11,138 nt of DNA from an uncultured bacterium (GTDB taxonomy: Bacteria; Krumholzibacteriota; Krumholzibacteriia; LZORAL124-64-63), in contig CAINDZ010000456.1 of assembly GCA_903847545.1 (NCBI GenBank), positions 1 to 11,138 on the forward strand, in the 5' to 3' direction. The first letter of the stretch is position 1. Each line of letters begins with the position of its first letter. The notes below the pieces were generated by a model. That model was not told the DNA's origin and made no database searches. It saw only the letters and a program-made list of their open reading frames with translations. A program made the position numbers and the translations under genes. Shown piece by piece: positions 1-6,315 of the stretch.

Positions 1-148
1 CCGCGACCTGCCGGCGGTCCTGCGGACGCGCGAGGTGTGGACGCCGCGCACGCTCCGGTTCTGCCGCGAGGTCGACACGGCGCGCCCCTCCTTCTGGACG
101 CTGGTGCGGCGCCGCCTGTTCCGGCGCGGGTTCCGGCTCGACACCTGA
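1..148 (+). CDS. 3' end of an unidentified protein (partial, cut by window edge)
   Basis: An open frame enters from the left edge (first full codon at base 2) and stops at TGA 146-148, giving about 48 residues. The tail is rich in arginine and hydrophobic residues (REVWTPRTLRF, then SFWTLVRRRLFRRGF) and ends in RLDT. Codon use matches the real genes downstream, with G/C-rich third positions, and a gap of about 280 bp follows, so this reads as the true C-terminus of an upstream gene on the same strand. Nothing in this fragment identifies a family. In this context another polysaccharide biosynthesis enzyme is likely, but that is a guess from neighbours only. A weak 6-bp stem lies about 10 bp past the stop (159-164 with 173-178) without a T run. 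Confidence 0.5.
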   Translation, partial: RDLPAVLRTREVWTPRTLRFCREVDTARPSFWTLVRRRLFRRGFRLDT

Positions 149-341
149 CCGCGGCCCTGCCCGCGACCGCCGGCGGGCGTGCAGGCTGGCGGCTTCGTGC
201 CCCGGTTGCGGTCATTTCGCCGGGGGGCGGCGGGGACGCCCACCCGGGTCCGCACGTGACGCCGGGCCGGTTCTGCGCTAAGTTGAGTCCCGGGGGACAT
301 GTGGCAGGGCCGGGGCACGGAGGACCGGCTCCCGCAGGCGT

Positions 342-357
342 TGGCGCGCAAATTGCT
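342..357 (+). promoter_or_regulatory. Sigma-54 (RpoN) -24/-12 promoter candidate
   Basis: The sequence TGGCGCG-CAAA-TTGCT fits the degenerate RpoN consensus TGGYRYR-N4-TTGCW at every fixed position. The -24 GG is at 343-344 and the -12 GC at 355-356, so the spacing is the canonical one. It lies in the noncoding gap, and the predicted transcription start is near base 368, leaving a leader of about 63 bases before the secreted-protein gene at 431. Sigma-54 promoters need an enhancer-binding activator, usually bound 80-150 bp upstream. The 149-341 stretch could hold such a site, but I see only loose candidates there: a CACGTG at 253-258 and CCCCGG/CCGGGG arms at 200-205 and 220-225. The promoter would also drive the GT4 gene at 1543. 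Confidence 0.65.
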
Positions 358-363
358 ATTTGC
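348..363. repeat. AT-rich inverted repeat GCAAAT-TGCT-ATTTGC, possible operator
   Basis: Two perfect 6-bp arms (348-353 and 358-363) flank a 4-bp spacer. The element is notably AT-rich in a very GC-rich gap and overlaps the -12 box of the sigma-54 promoter candidate. It could be a binding site for a dimeric regulator. It could equally be a by-product of the TTGCT box plus chance, since each arm is short. Confidence 0.3.
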
Positions 364-418
364 CATCGCCCCCGCCGGCGCCCGCCGGCGTGGCTGTCGT
401 GGGATCCGCAGGACGACC

Positions 419-424
419 AAGGAG
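419..424 (+). promoter_or_regulatory. Ribosome binding site fixing the start at 431
   Basis: AAGGAG lies 6 bases before the ATG at 431, a strong Shine-Dalgarno match with good spacing. It selects 431 over the in-frame ATG at 299, which would lie upstream of the predicted sigma-54 transcription start and would put 44 arginine-rich residues ahead of the signal peptide. Confidence 0.8.
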
Positions 425-430
425 CCTTGC

Positions 431-1522
431 ATGAGGACCGCAACCAGGTTCATGGCGCTCGAACTTGCTGTGCTGCTGGTGGTTATGGCCGGCGCGGCAG
501 GCGCCCAGACGATCTCCGGCGTGTCCGGCACGGTCCAGCACGGGGCGGCGGTCGTGATCAGCGGGTCGGGATTCGGCGCCAAGGCGGCCGCCACGCCCGT
601 GGTGTGGGACAACATGGAGACCGGGGCCTTCAGTTCGCGCTGGAGCGGCACCGGATCGCCCGGCGTGCTGCGCGTGAACACCGACAACCAGCGCCACACC
701 AACAGCCGCTACAACGGCATGGCCAACTTCATCGGCGTCAACAACGTCGAGCACGCCTCCTTCCAGGGCGGCACGAACAGCCCCAAGTGGTACTGCCAGT
801 ACTGGTTCAAGCTGGGCGACGACTGGAACTGGGGGACGACGGGCACCGCGGGCGGCTCGGCCAACCTGGCCAACATCAAGTTCTTCCGCATGTGGTCGTC
901 CGGCTCGGCGACGGACAACTGGGTGACCGCGACCGAGGGCTGGTCGAACGACGCCATCTACAAGTCCTCGGGCCCGATCAACGAGTCGGGCTGGTTCGCG
1001 AACGGCTACCAGCAGGACTGGACCATCGGCCGCTGGCACCTGCTGCAGGTCGAGTACAAGGACAGCTCGCAGCGCGACCTGCGCGACGGCTCGGTCAAGA
1101 TGTGGATGGACGGCAAGCTGATCCTGGACGACAACACCCTGCTGACGCGCAGCACCGCCGGCTCGGCCGACGGCGAGTTCATGCGCCCGTACGGCATCGG
1201 CTTCTTCAACAGCTGGGGCGACGGGTCCACCGACGACAACCACTTCTACATCGACGACTGCTACATCGACAACACGTGGGCCCGCGTCGAGCTGGGCGAT
1301 GCCAGCACGCTGGCGGCCTGCACGCACCGCGAGATCCAGCCGACCACGGCCTGGTCGGCGTCGCAGGTGAACGTGACGCTCAACGGCGGCAGCTTCGTGC
1401 CCGGCAACCAGGCGTACCTGTTCGTGGTGACGGATGCCGGCGCGGTCTCGCCCGGTTACCCGGTCACGATCGGCGGCACGCTGGTCAGCGCCCCGGGCCA
1501 GCCCGGCAAGCCCACGTTCTGA
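431..1522 (+). CDS. Secreted IPT/TIG-domain protein with a jelly-roll (concanavalin-like) core
   Basis: The protein is 363 residues. An N-terminal signal peptide (about 1-25, hydrophobic stretch AVLLVVMAGAAG, cleavage likely after AGA) sends it out of the cytoplasm. Residues about 27-60 look like an IPT/TIG immunoglobulin-like strand set (ISGVSGTVQHG, VVISGSGFGAK). The central 60-295 part is rich in Trp, Asp, Asn and Gly with beta-type sequence (WYCQYWFKLGDDWNW, VKMWMDGKLILDD, NHFYIDDCYIDN), as in concanavalin/laminin-G-like jelly rolls of carbohydrate-binding proteins and polysaccharide lyases. A second Ig-like stretch follows, and the protein ends in a Pro/Gly linker (APGQPGKPTF). I see no PEP-CTERM or LPXTG sorting tail. 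The position next to glycosyltransferases and behind a sigma-54 promoter suggests a polymer-binding, matrix or polymer-cleaving role. No catalytic residues can be assigned. The fold call is by pattern only. Confidence 0.85.
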   Translation: MRTATRFMALELAVLLVVMAGAAGAQTISGVSGTVQHGAAVVISGSGFGAKAAATPVVWDNMETGAFSSRWSGTGSPGVLRVNTDNQRHTNSRYNGMANFIGVNNVEHASFQGGTNSPKWYCQYWFKLGDDWNWGTTGTAGGSANLANIKFFRMWSSGSATDNWVTATEGWSNDAIYKSSGPINESGWFANGYQQDWTIGRWHLLQVEYKDSSQRDLRDGSVKMWMDGKLILDDNTLLTRSTAGSADGEFMRPYGIGFFNSWGDGSTDDNHFYIDDCYIDNTWARVELGDASTLAACTHREIQPTTAWSASQVNVTLNGGSFVPGNQAYLFVVTDAGAVSPGYPVTIGGTLVSAPGQPGKPTF

Positions 1523-1542
1523 CCCGGGGGCGGCAAGTCGGC

Positions 1543-2727
1543 ATGAGCAACGGCCGAAATGGCGGGGCCGCGGTCGCCCATGTCGCCTACCTGATCGACA
1601 CCCTGTCCTGCGACACGGCCGGGACGCAGAAGCAGCTGCTGGAGACCATCCGGCGGCTTGATCGCGCGCGCTACATCCCCCTGCTCGTGTGCCTGTGGGA
1701 ATCGCCGTGGATGCGCACGGCGGACCTGCCCTGCGAGGTCGTGTCGCTGGGCCACCGTGGGTTCCTCAAGGCGGGGTTTCCCGGCGTCGTGCGCCGGCTC
1801 GGGCGGCTGTTCGACGACCGCGCGATCGACCTCGTGCAGGTCTTCTTCGACGAGGCGATCTTCGTCGGCTGGCTGGGCGCCCGGGCCTCGCGCCGGCGCC
1901 CGGTCCTGGTGTCGAGCCGGCGCGACATGGGGCTGGGCGCGGCCAACCAGCCCTGGTACCACCGCCTCTTCCCCGTCGTGTTCCCCCTGGTCAACCGCGA
2001 CTACGCGGCCATCATCGCCAACAGCGAGATGGTGCGGCGGCACGCCTCCCGGCGCGAGCGGACGCCGCTCGCCAAGTACCGGCTCGTGCGCAACGGCGTG
2101 GCCTTCCCGGCGCCGGGCGAGGTGGCGGCCGCCGTCGCGGGGGCGGCGTCGCCCGTCGCCGGCGTGGCCTGCGTCGCCAGCCTGACGCCGGTCAAGCGCC
2201 ACGACGTCCTGCTGCGCGCCTGGGCCGGCCTGCCCGACGCGGCGTCGGCCGGTCCACGGCACCTGTACCTGCTTGGAGAGGGCCCCGAGCGCGGCCGCCT
2301 CGAGGCCCTGGCCAGGACGCTGGGCATCGAAGGCACCGTCACGTTCGCCGGCGCGGTCACGGACGTTTCCGCGCGCCTGGCGGGCATGCAGCTGGGGGTG
2401 CTGTGCTCGGATCGCGAGGGGTTGTCCAACGCCATCCTCGAGTACATGGCGTGCGGGCTGCCGGTGGTCGCCACGGCCGTCGGCGGCAACCCCGAGCTGG
2501 TCGACGACGCCAACGGCGTGCTGGTGCCGCCCGGCGACCCGGACGCGCTGGGCGCCGCCATCGCCCGCCTGCTCGGCGACGCGGCGGCGCGCGGCCGCCT
2601 GGGGGCCGCCTCGCGCGAGCGGATCACCGGCCAGTACGCATGGGACGCGGCGATGAACGCCCTGCTGGGCTGCTACGACGACCTGCTGGCGGCCCGCCGC
2701 CCCGTCAGAACCGACTCTTCAGCCTGA
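1543..2727 (+). CDS. Glycosyltransferase family 4 (GT-B fold)
   Basis: The protein is 394 residues, normal for GT4 enzymes that add a sugar from a nucleotide-sugar donor, with retention of configuration, to a lipid-linked glycan in the cytoplasm. The N-terminal Rossmann half opens with VAHVAYLIDTLSCDTAGTQKQL, trimmed here to its key AGTQKQ acceptor-side loop. The C-terminal half has a linker VASLTPVKRHDVLLRAW, the donor-site stretch LGEGPERGRLE, and the E-x7-E signature (E292 and E300 in REGLSNAILEYMACGLPVVA) followed by GGNPELV. The start follows the secreted-protein stop by 20 bases. Its Shine-Dalgarno is weak, so translation probably depends on readthrough from the upstream gene. The last 23 bases overlap the convergent acyltransferase gene. 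The donor and acceptor sugars cannot be predicted. Confidence 0.93.
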   Translation: MSNGRNGGAAVAHVAYLIDTLSCDTAGTQKQLLETIRRLDRARYIPLLVCLWESPWMRTADLPCEVVSLGHRGFLKAGFPGVVRRLGRLFDDRAIDLVQVFFDEAIFVGWLGARASRRRPVLVSSRRDMGLGAANQPWYHRLFPVVFPLVNRDYAAIIANSEMVRRHASRRERTPLAKYRLVRNGVAFPAPGEVAAAVAGAASPVAGVACVASLTPVKRHDVLLRAWAGLPDAASAGPRHLYLLGEGPERGRLEALARTLGIEGTVTFAGAVTDVSARLAGMQLGVLCSDREGLSNAILEYMACGLPVVATAVGGNPELVDDANGVLVPPGDPDALGAAIARLLGDAAARGRLGAASRERITGQYAWDAAMNALLGCYDDLLAARRPVRTDSSA

Positions 2728-3808
2728 GGAAAGGCTTCTCCACCAGGAAATAGCTGCCCGAGGCGAAGGCCACCGTGACGGCCAGCGCGAAGACGAACTG
2801 CACCGCCGGCGGCATCCCCTCCAGCACGCGCTTGGACGTGAACAGCGTCAGCTGCTGCCACAGGTAGAGCGGGTACGAGATGCGGCCCAGGTAGCGCGTC
2901 ACGGGGTGCTCGAAGATGCGCCAGCCGCCGGTGTCCGAGAACCACATCAGCTGCATCAGGAAAATCGCCGTCAGCAGGGGCTCGAGCGCGTAGCCCACCG
3001 TGAAGATGAACGTCGTGGACGAGTGTCCCGCCTGCGCCGCGAACAGCAGCGCCAGCGTCAGCAGCGGCTGCCACGCCGAGCGCGTCAGCGCGCGCGCCAG
3101 GCCGTCCAGCGCACCGCGGCGCAGCAGGATCGCCAGCAGGCACCCGATCGCCAGGTGGTCCATCCGCGTGTCGAACGCGCGGTACAGGTACTCCTGGGGG
3201 ACGTGGAAGACCAGCAGCAGGACGGCCCGGTGGATCCACACCGCGACGATCGCGAAGCCCAGGTACCAGGGCAGCCGCTGCGGGCGGCGCAGGCCCAGGA
3301 TGAACAGGGCGGGCCACAGCAGGTAGAACTGCTCCTCGATGCTGAGCGACCAGGTGTGCGGGAAGAGCATGCAGTCGCTCGGCACCAGCCCCATCCAGTA
3401 GTTGCTGAAGTAGAAGAGCGCCGAGATCGCCTGGCCCCAATCCAGGTAGTGGCCCCGCGCCAGGTAGATGCCCACCCCGGCCAGCCAGAAAGCGTAGAAG
3501 GCGGGGAAGATGCGCAGCACGCGGCGGCGGTAGAAGTTCTTCAGGGAGACGGTGCCGGTCTTCTCGGTTTCCTTGAGCATCAGCCAGGTGATCAGGAACC
3601 CGCTCAGCACGAAGAATATCAGGACGCCCAGCGCGCCGTTGATGAACTCGAACCCGAAGTGGTTCGCGATCACCAGCAGTACCGCCAGCGCCCGGATGCC
3701 GTCGAGACCGGGGATGGTGGAGCGACCCACCCGGGCATGGTAGGCGGCGGCCCAGCCCGCGTCCGTGCTCGGGGCCGGCGCGGGGCGGCCGGACAGGTTT
3801 GCAGGCAT
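2705..3808 (-). CDS. Acyltransferase-3 family membrane O-acyltransferase (OafA/YrhL-like)
   Basis: The protein is 367 residues, usual for the family. These inner-membrane enzymes, with about ten helices, move acetyl or another acyl group onto sugars of exopolysaccharide, O-antigen or similar acceptors. Family marks in order are IPGLDGIRALAVLLVIANH with the conserved His (H50), GFLITWLML (70-78), the basic RRRVLRIFP (94-102), HTWSLSIEEQFYLLWP (151-166) and SYPLYLWQQ near the end. ATG 3808 is chosen because GGAAAGGA lies 9 bases upstream and the family N-terminus begins soon after; the open frame continues upstream but is antisense to the GT2 gene. It is the only leftward gene here. The stop lies inside the last codons of the convergent GT4 gene, so no room is left for a dedicated terminator. 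It is probably transcribed from the 3809-3950 gap. Confidence 0.93.
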   Translation of the reverse strand: MPANLSGRPAPAPSTDAGWAAAYHARVGRSTIPGLDGIRALAVLLVIANHFGFEFINGALGVLIFFVLSGFLITWLMLKETEKTGTVSLKNFYRRRVLRIFPAFYAFWLAGVGIYLARGHYLDWGQAISALFYFSNYWMGLVPSDCMLFPHTWSLSIEEQFYLLWPALFILGLRRPQRLPWYLGFAIVAVWIHRAVLLLVFHVPQEYLYRAFDTRMDHLAIGCLLAILLRRGALDGLARALTRSAWQPLLTLALLFAAQAGHSSTTFIFTVGYALEPLLTAIFLMQLMWFSDTGGWRIFEHPVTRYLGRISYPLYLWQQLTLFTSKRVLEGMPPAVQFVFALAVTVAFASGSYFLVEKPFLRLKSRF

Positions 3809-3817
3809 CGCGGGTCG

Positions 3818-3825
3818 TCCTTTCC
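3818..3825 (-). promoter_or_regulatory. Ribosome binding site of the acyltransferase gene
   Basis: Read on the minus strand, these bases are GGAAAGGA, 9 bases before ATG 3808. This purine-rich site decides the start within a minus-strand frame that stays open for another 786 bases upstream. Confidence 0.7.
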
Positions 3826-3855
3826 CGGGGGGCGCGCGCGGCGCGGTGCGCGTCG

Positions 3856-3884
3856 TTGGCGAAACACGCCGCTTGGGGTACAGT
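3856..3884 (+). promoter_or_regulatory. Possible sigma-70 promoter for the rightward operon
   Basis: TTGGCG (3856-3861) and TACAGT (3879-3884) are separated by exactly 17 bases, and each matches 4 of 6 consensus positions. The predicted start is near 3891, about 60 bases before ATG 3951. The pair sits in the 142-bp divergent gap between the acyltransferase and the GT2-GtrA gene, which is where a promoter for the six-gene operon should be. I found no equally good promoter on the minus strand. Confidence 0.4.
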
Positions 3885-3950
3885 GTCGACGGTCGTGACC
3901 GGCGCCCAAGGTACCTCATCCTGCGCGCGTTGACGATCTTGAACGTGGAA

Positions 3951-5321
3951 ATGGATCGATTCGGGGGGGCCTCGTTGGTGTCGACATCGCCGGTTACCGT
4001 CAGCGTCGTCGTCCCCTGCCACAACGCGGAGCCGTACCTCGGGCGCACCCTGGCGTCCATCTGCGCGCAATCCTGGCGCGACCTCGAGATCATCGTCGTG
4101 GACGACGGCTCGACCGACGGCTCGGTCGCGGTGGCCGAGGGCCTCGGCGACCCCCGGCTGCGCGTCGTGCGGCAGGCGGCCAGCGGCGGCCCCTCGGCGC
4201 CGCGCAACCGCGGCATCGCCGAGGCCCGCGGTCGCCTCGTCTTCTTCTGCGACGCCGACGACGTGATGCGCCCGGGCAAGGTCGAGGCGCAGGTCGCCCT
4301 GCTCGAGGCCCACCCCGATGTGGGCCTCGTGTTCACCGACTTCGAGGTCATCGACCTCGAGGACCGGGTGCTCGAGGGCTCGTTCCTGGCGCCGTTCGCC
4401 ACGCTGCGCCGCGTCGTGGCGGCCGGCCCCGGGCCCGAGGGCGGGCTGCGGCGGGACCGGCTGCTGGACGGGCTGCTGCGCGCCAACTTCATCGGCACCT
4501 CGTCCGTCGCCGTGCGCAAGTCGGTCCTCGACGACGTCGGGGGGTTCGACCCCGCCCTGCCGTCGAGCGAGGACCTCGACCTGTGGCTGCGCATCGCGCG
4601 GTGCCATGCCTGCGCGTTCCTGGACCTCGTCGGGCACGGTTACCGCCGGCGGCCCGGCAGCGTCATGCACGACAACTCGCCGCGGCACCCGCTGGCCCGC
4701 ATCGAGGTCCTCGAGCGGCAGCTGGCCGCCGGGGCGACGCCGGCGCAGCGGCGCGTCATCCGCCAGTGGATCGCCCGCAACCTCTGCGGGCTGGGCTACC
4801 TGAGCGAGCTGCAGGGCGACCACGCCCGGGCGCGCACATTCCACCTCGAGTCCCTGCGCGCGCGGCCGAACCTGCAGGCGGCGTGGGGCTGGGGCAAGGC
4901 GACCGTGCGCGAGGCCGTCGGCGCCCGGGGCGGCCGCCAGTTCCTGGCCTATGCCGCCATCGGCGCCGTCGGCACGGGCTTCCACTACCTGACGCTGGTC
5001 GCGCTGGTGTCGCGGGCGCGGCTGGACCCGGTGGCGGCGACCAGCTGCGGCTTCGTGGTCGGGGCGGTCGTGAACTACGTCGGGAACTACCACCTGACGT
5101 TCCGCAGCCGCCGGGGACACGTCGGCACGATGGGGCGCTTTTTCGCGGTCGCGGCGGCCGGCATGGCGGTCAACGCGGCCGTCATGGCGCTGTGCCACCG
5201 GGCCCTGGGCATCCATTACCTGGTCTCGCAGGTCCTGGCGACCGGCCTCGTCGTCGTCCTGACCTTCCTGGCCAACCGCGCCTGGACCTTTCGCGAGGTG
5301 AGCGATGACCGAGCACGCTGA
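3951..5321 (+). CDS. GT2 glycosyltransferase fused to a C-terminal GtrA membrane domain
   Basis: The protein is 456 residues in two parts. Residues about 17-260 are a GT-A-fold family 2 transferase: VSVVVPCHN (17-25), nucleotide-binding DDGSTDGS (51-58), the metal-binding DADD (101-104) and the catalytic-base ED in SSEDLDLW (207-208). Residues about 330-450 are a full four-helix GtrA domain (QFLAYAAIGAVGTG, VNYVGNYHLTF, FLANRAWTF), the family thought to flip polyprenyl-phosphate sugars. A helical linker joins them. The GT2 part is of the general EpsE/WcaA-like type, not the DPM1/GtrB type usually tied to GtrA; a separate GtrB follows directly. Start choice is uncertain: ATG 3951 lacks a spaced ribosome site, while GTG 3978 lies 8 bases after a G7 run and gives a typical short GT2 N-terminus (MSTSPVTVSVV). 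The gene overlaps the next by 17 bp. Confidence 0.9.
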   Translation: MDRFGGASLVSTSPVTVSVVVPCHNAEPYLGRTLASICAQSWRDLEIIVVDDGSTDGSVAVAEGLGDPRLRVVRQAASGGPSAPRNRGIAEARGRLVFFCDADDVMRPGKVEAQVALLEAHPDVGLVFTDFEVIDLEDRVLEGSFLAPFATLRRVVAAGPGPEGGLRRDRLLDGLLRANFIGTSSVAVRKSVLDDVGGFDPALPSSEDLDLWLRIARCHACAFLDLVGHGYRRRPGSVMHDNSPRHPLARIEVLERQLAAGATPAQRRVIRQWIARNLCGLGYLSELQGDHARARTFHLESLRARPNLQAAWGWGKATVREAVGARGGRQFLAYAAIGAVGTGFHYLTLVALVSRARLDPVAATSCGFVVGAVVNYVGNYHLTFRSRRGHVGTMGRFFAVAAAGMAVNAAVMALCHRALGIHYLVSQVLATGLVVVLTFLANRAWTFREVSDDRAR

Positions 5322-6315
5322 CGAGTCCCGCACGGCCGGGACCGAGCGCCTGTCCGTGGTCGTGCCCTGCTACAACGAGCAGGAGGTGCTGCCCGAGTTC
5401 CACCGGCGGCTGGCCGGCGTGCTGGAGGCGCTCGGCCTGCCGTGGGAGGTGGTGTACGTCAACGACGGCAGCCGCGACGGCACCCTGGGCGTGATGCGCG
5501 GGCTGCAGGCGGCCTGCCCGCAGGTGGCGGTCGTCGACCTCAGCCGCAACTTCGGCAAGGAGATCGCGATGACCGCCGGCCTCGACGCCTGCGTCGGCGA
5601 CGCCGTGGTCATCATCGACGCGGACCTGCAGGACCCGCCCGAGCTGATCCCGCAGCTGGTCGCCGAGTGGCGCGCCGGCTTCGACATGGTCTACGCCCGC
5701 CGCGACTCGCGCCTGGGCGAGACGGCGCTGAAGAAGGCGACGGCCCGCGTGTTTTACCGCGTCATCGGCAAGCTGAGCCGCGTGAGCATTCCGGCCGACA
5801 CGGGCGACTTCCGGCTCATGAGCCGGCGCGCGGTCGACGCCCTGCTGCAGCTGCGCGAGCAGCACCGCTTCATGAAGGGCCTCTTCGCCTGGGTCGGCTT
5901 CCCGCAGAAGGCGGTGCTCTACCGCCGCGACCCGCGGTTCGCCGGCGACACGAAGTGGAACTACTGGAAGCTGTGGAACTTCGCCGTCGAGGGCATCACG
6001 TCGTTCTCGACGGTGCCCCTGCGGCTGGCGACCTACTGCGGCATCGGCATCGCCTTCATCGCCTTCATCTACGCGGGCTGGATCTTCTACAAGACCCTGG
6101 CCTACGGCGAGTCGGTCAAGGGCTACCCGTCGCTGATGGTCGTGCTGCTGTTCCTCGGCGGCGGGCAGCTGATCGGCATCGGCGTCCTGGGCGAGTACCT
6201 CGGGCGCATGTTCAACGAGACCAAGAACCGCCCCCTCTACTTCCTGAACGAGCACCTCCCGTCGTCGCTCGGGCGGCACGGCGCGGGCGCGACGCGAAAG
6301 GCCCCCGATGCGTGA
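5305..6315 (+). CDS. GtrB/ArnC-like polyprenyl-phosphate glycosyltransferase
   Basis: The protein is 336 residues, matching the GtrB/ArnC/DPM1-like branch of GT2. These enzymes transfer a sugar from a nucleotide donor to undecaprenyl phosphate on the cytoplasmic face, making the lipid donor for later outside transfer. Marks seen are LSVVVPCYNE (16-25), VNDGSRDGT, the metal-site DADLQDPPE starting at residue 105, GDFRLMSRRAVD, then two C-terminal membrane helices (GIGIAFIAFIYAGWIFY and VVLLFLGGGQLIGIGVLG) and the family ending GEYLGRMFNETKNRPLY. ATG 5305 has GAGG 6 bases upstream and lies inside the GT2-GtrA gene, so the two are translationally coupled. It overlaps the GT39-like gene by 8 bp. 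The order GtrA, GtrB, membrane transferase matches three-component glycan modification systems. The sugar cannot be told; glucose is only the best-known case. Confidence 0.93.
   Translation: MTEHADESRTAGTERLSVVVPCYNEQEVLPEFHRRLAGVLEALGLPWEVVYVNDGSRDGTLGVMRGLQAACPQVAVVDLSRNFGKEIAMTAGLDACVGDAVVIIDADLQDPPELIPQLVAEWRAGFDMVYARRDSRLGETALKKATARVFYRVIGKLSRVSIPADTGDFRLMSRRAVDALLQLREQHRFMKGLFAWVGFPQKAVLYRRDPRFAGDTKWNYWKLWNFAVEGITSFSTVPLRLATYCGIGIAFIAFIYAGWIFYKTLAYGESVKGYPSLMVVLLFLGGGQLIGIGVLGEYLGRMFNETKNRPLYFLNEHLPSSLGRHGAGATRKAPDA

Noticed and set aside
159..178. GCCCGC/GCGGGC stem after the first partial gene as a terminator
   Set aside because: It has a 6-bp stem and 8-base loop but no following T run, and such short GC stems are expected by chance at this base composition.
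299..430. Earlier in-frame ATG for the secreted protein
   Set aside because: It adds 44 arginine-rich residues before the signal peptide, lacks a spaced ribosome site and starts upstream of the predicted sigma-54 transcript.
1490..1522. PEP-CTERM or similar sorting signal on the secreted protein
   Set aside because: The C-terminus is a Pro/Gly linker with no hydrophobic helix and no basic tail, so there is no exosortase or sortase signal.
37..1542. Long plus-strand open frame running into the GT4 gene
   Set aside because: Before the ATG at 1543 its translation is low-complexity Arg/Gly/Pro/His sequence in a frame offset from the secreted-protein gene; it is a GC-rich shadow, and only the part from 1543 is real.
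3809..4594. Upstream extension of the acyltransferase frame
   Set aside because: Antisense to the GT2 domain and of shadow-like composition; the ribosome site at 3818-3825 and the family N-terminus support the start at 3808.
2673..5333. Very long minus-strand open frame (886 codons)
   Set aside because: The translation is His/Arg/Gln/Ala/Pro-rich low-complexity sequence antisense to well-supported genes, with no family motifs.
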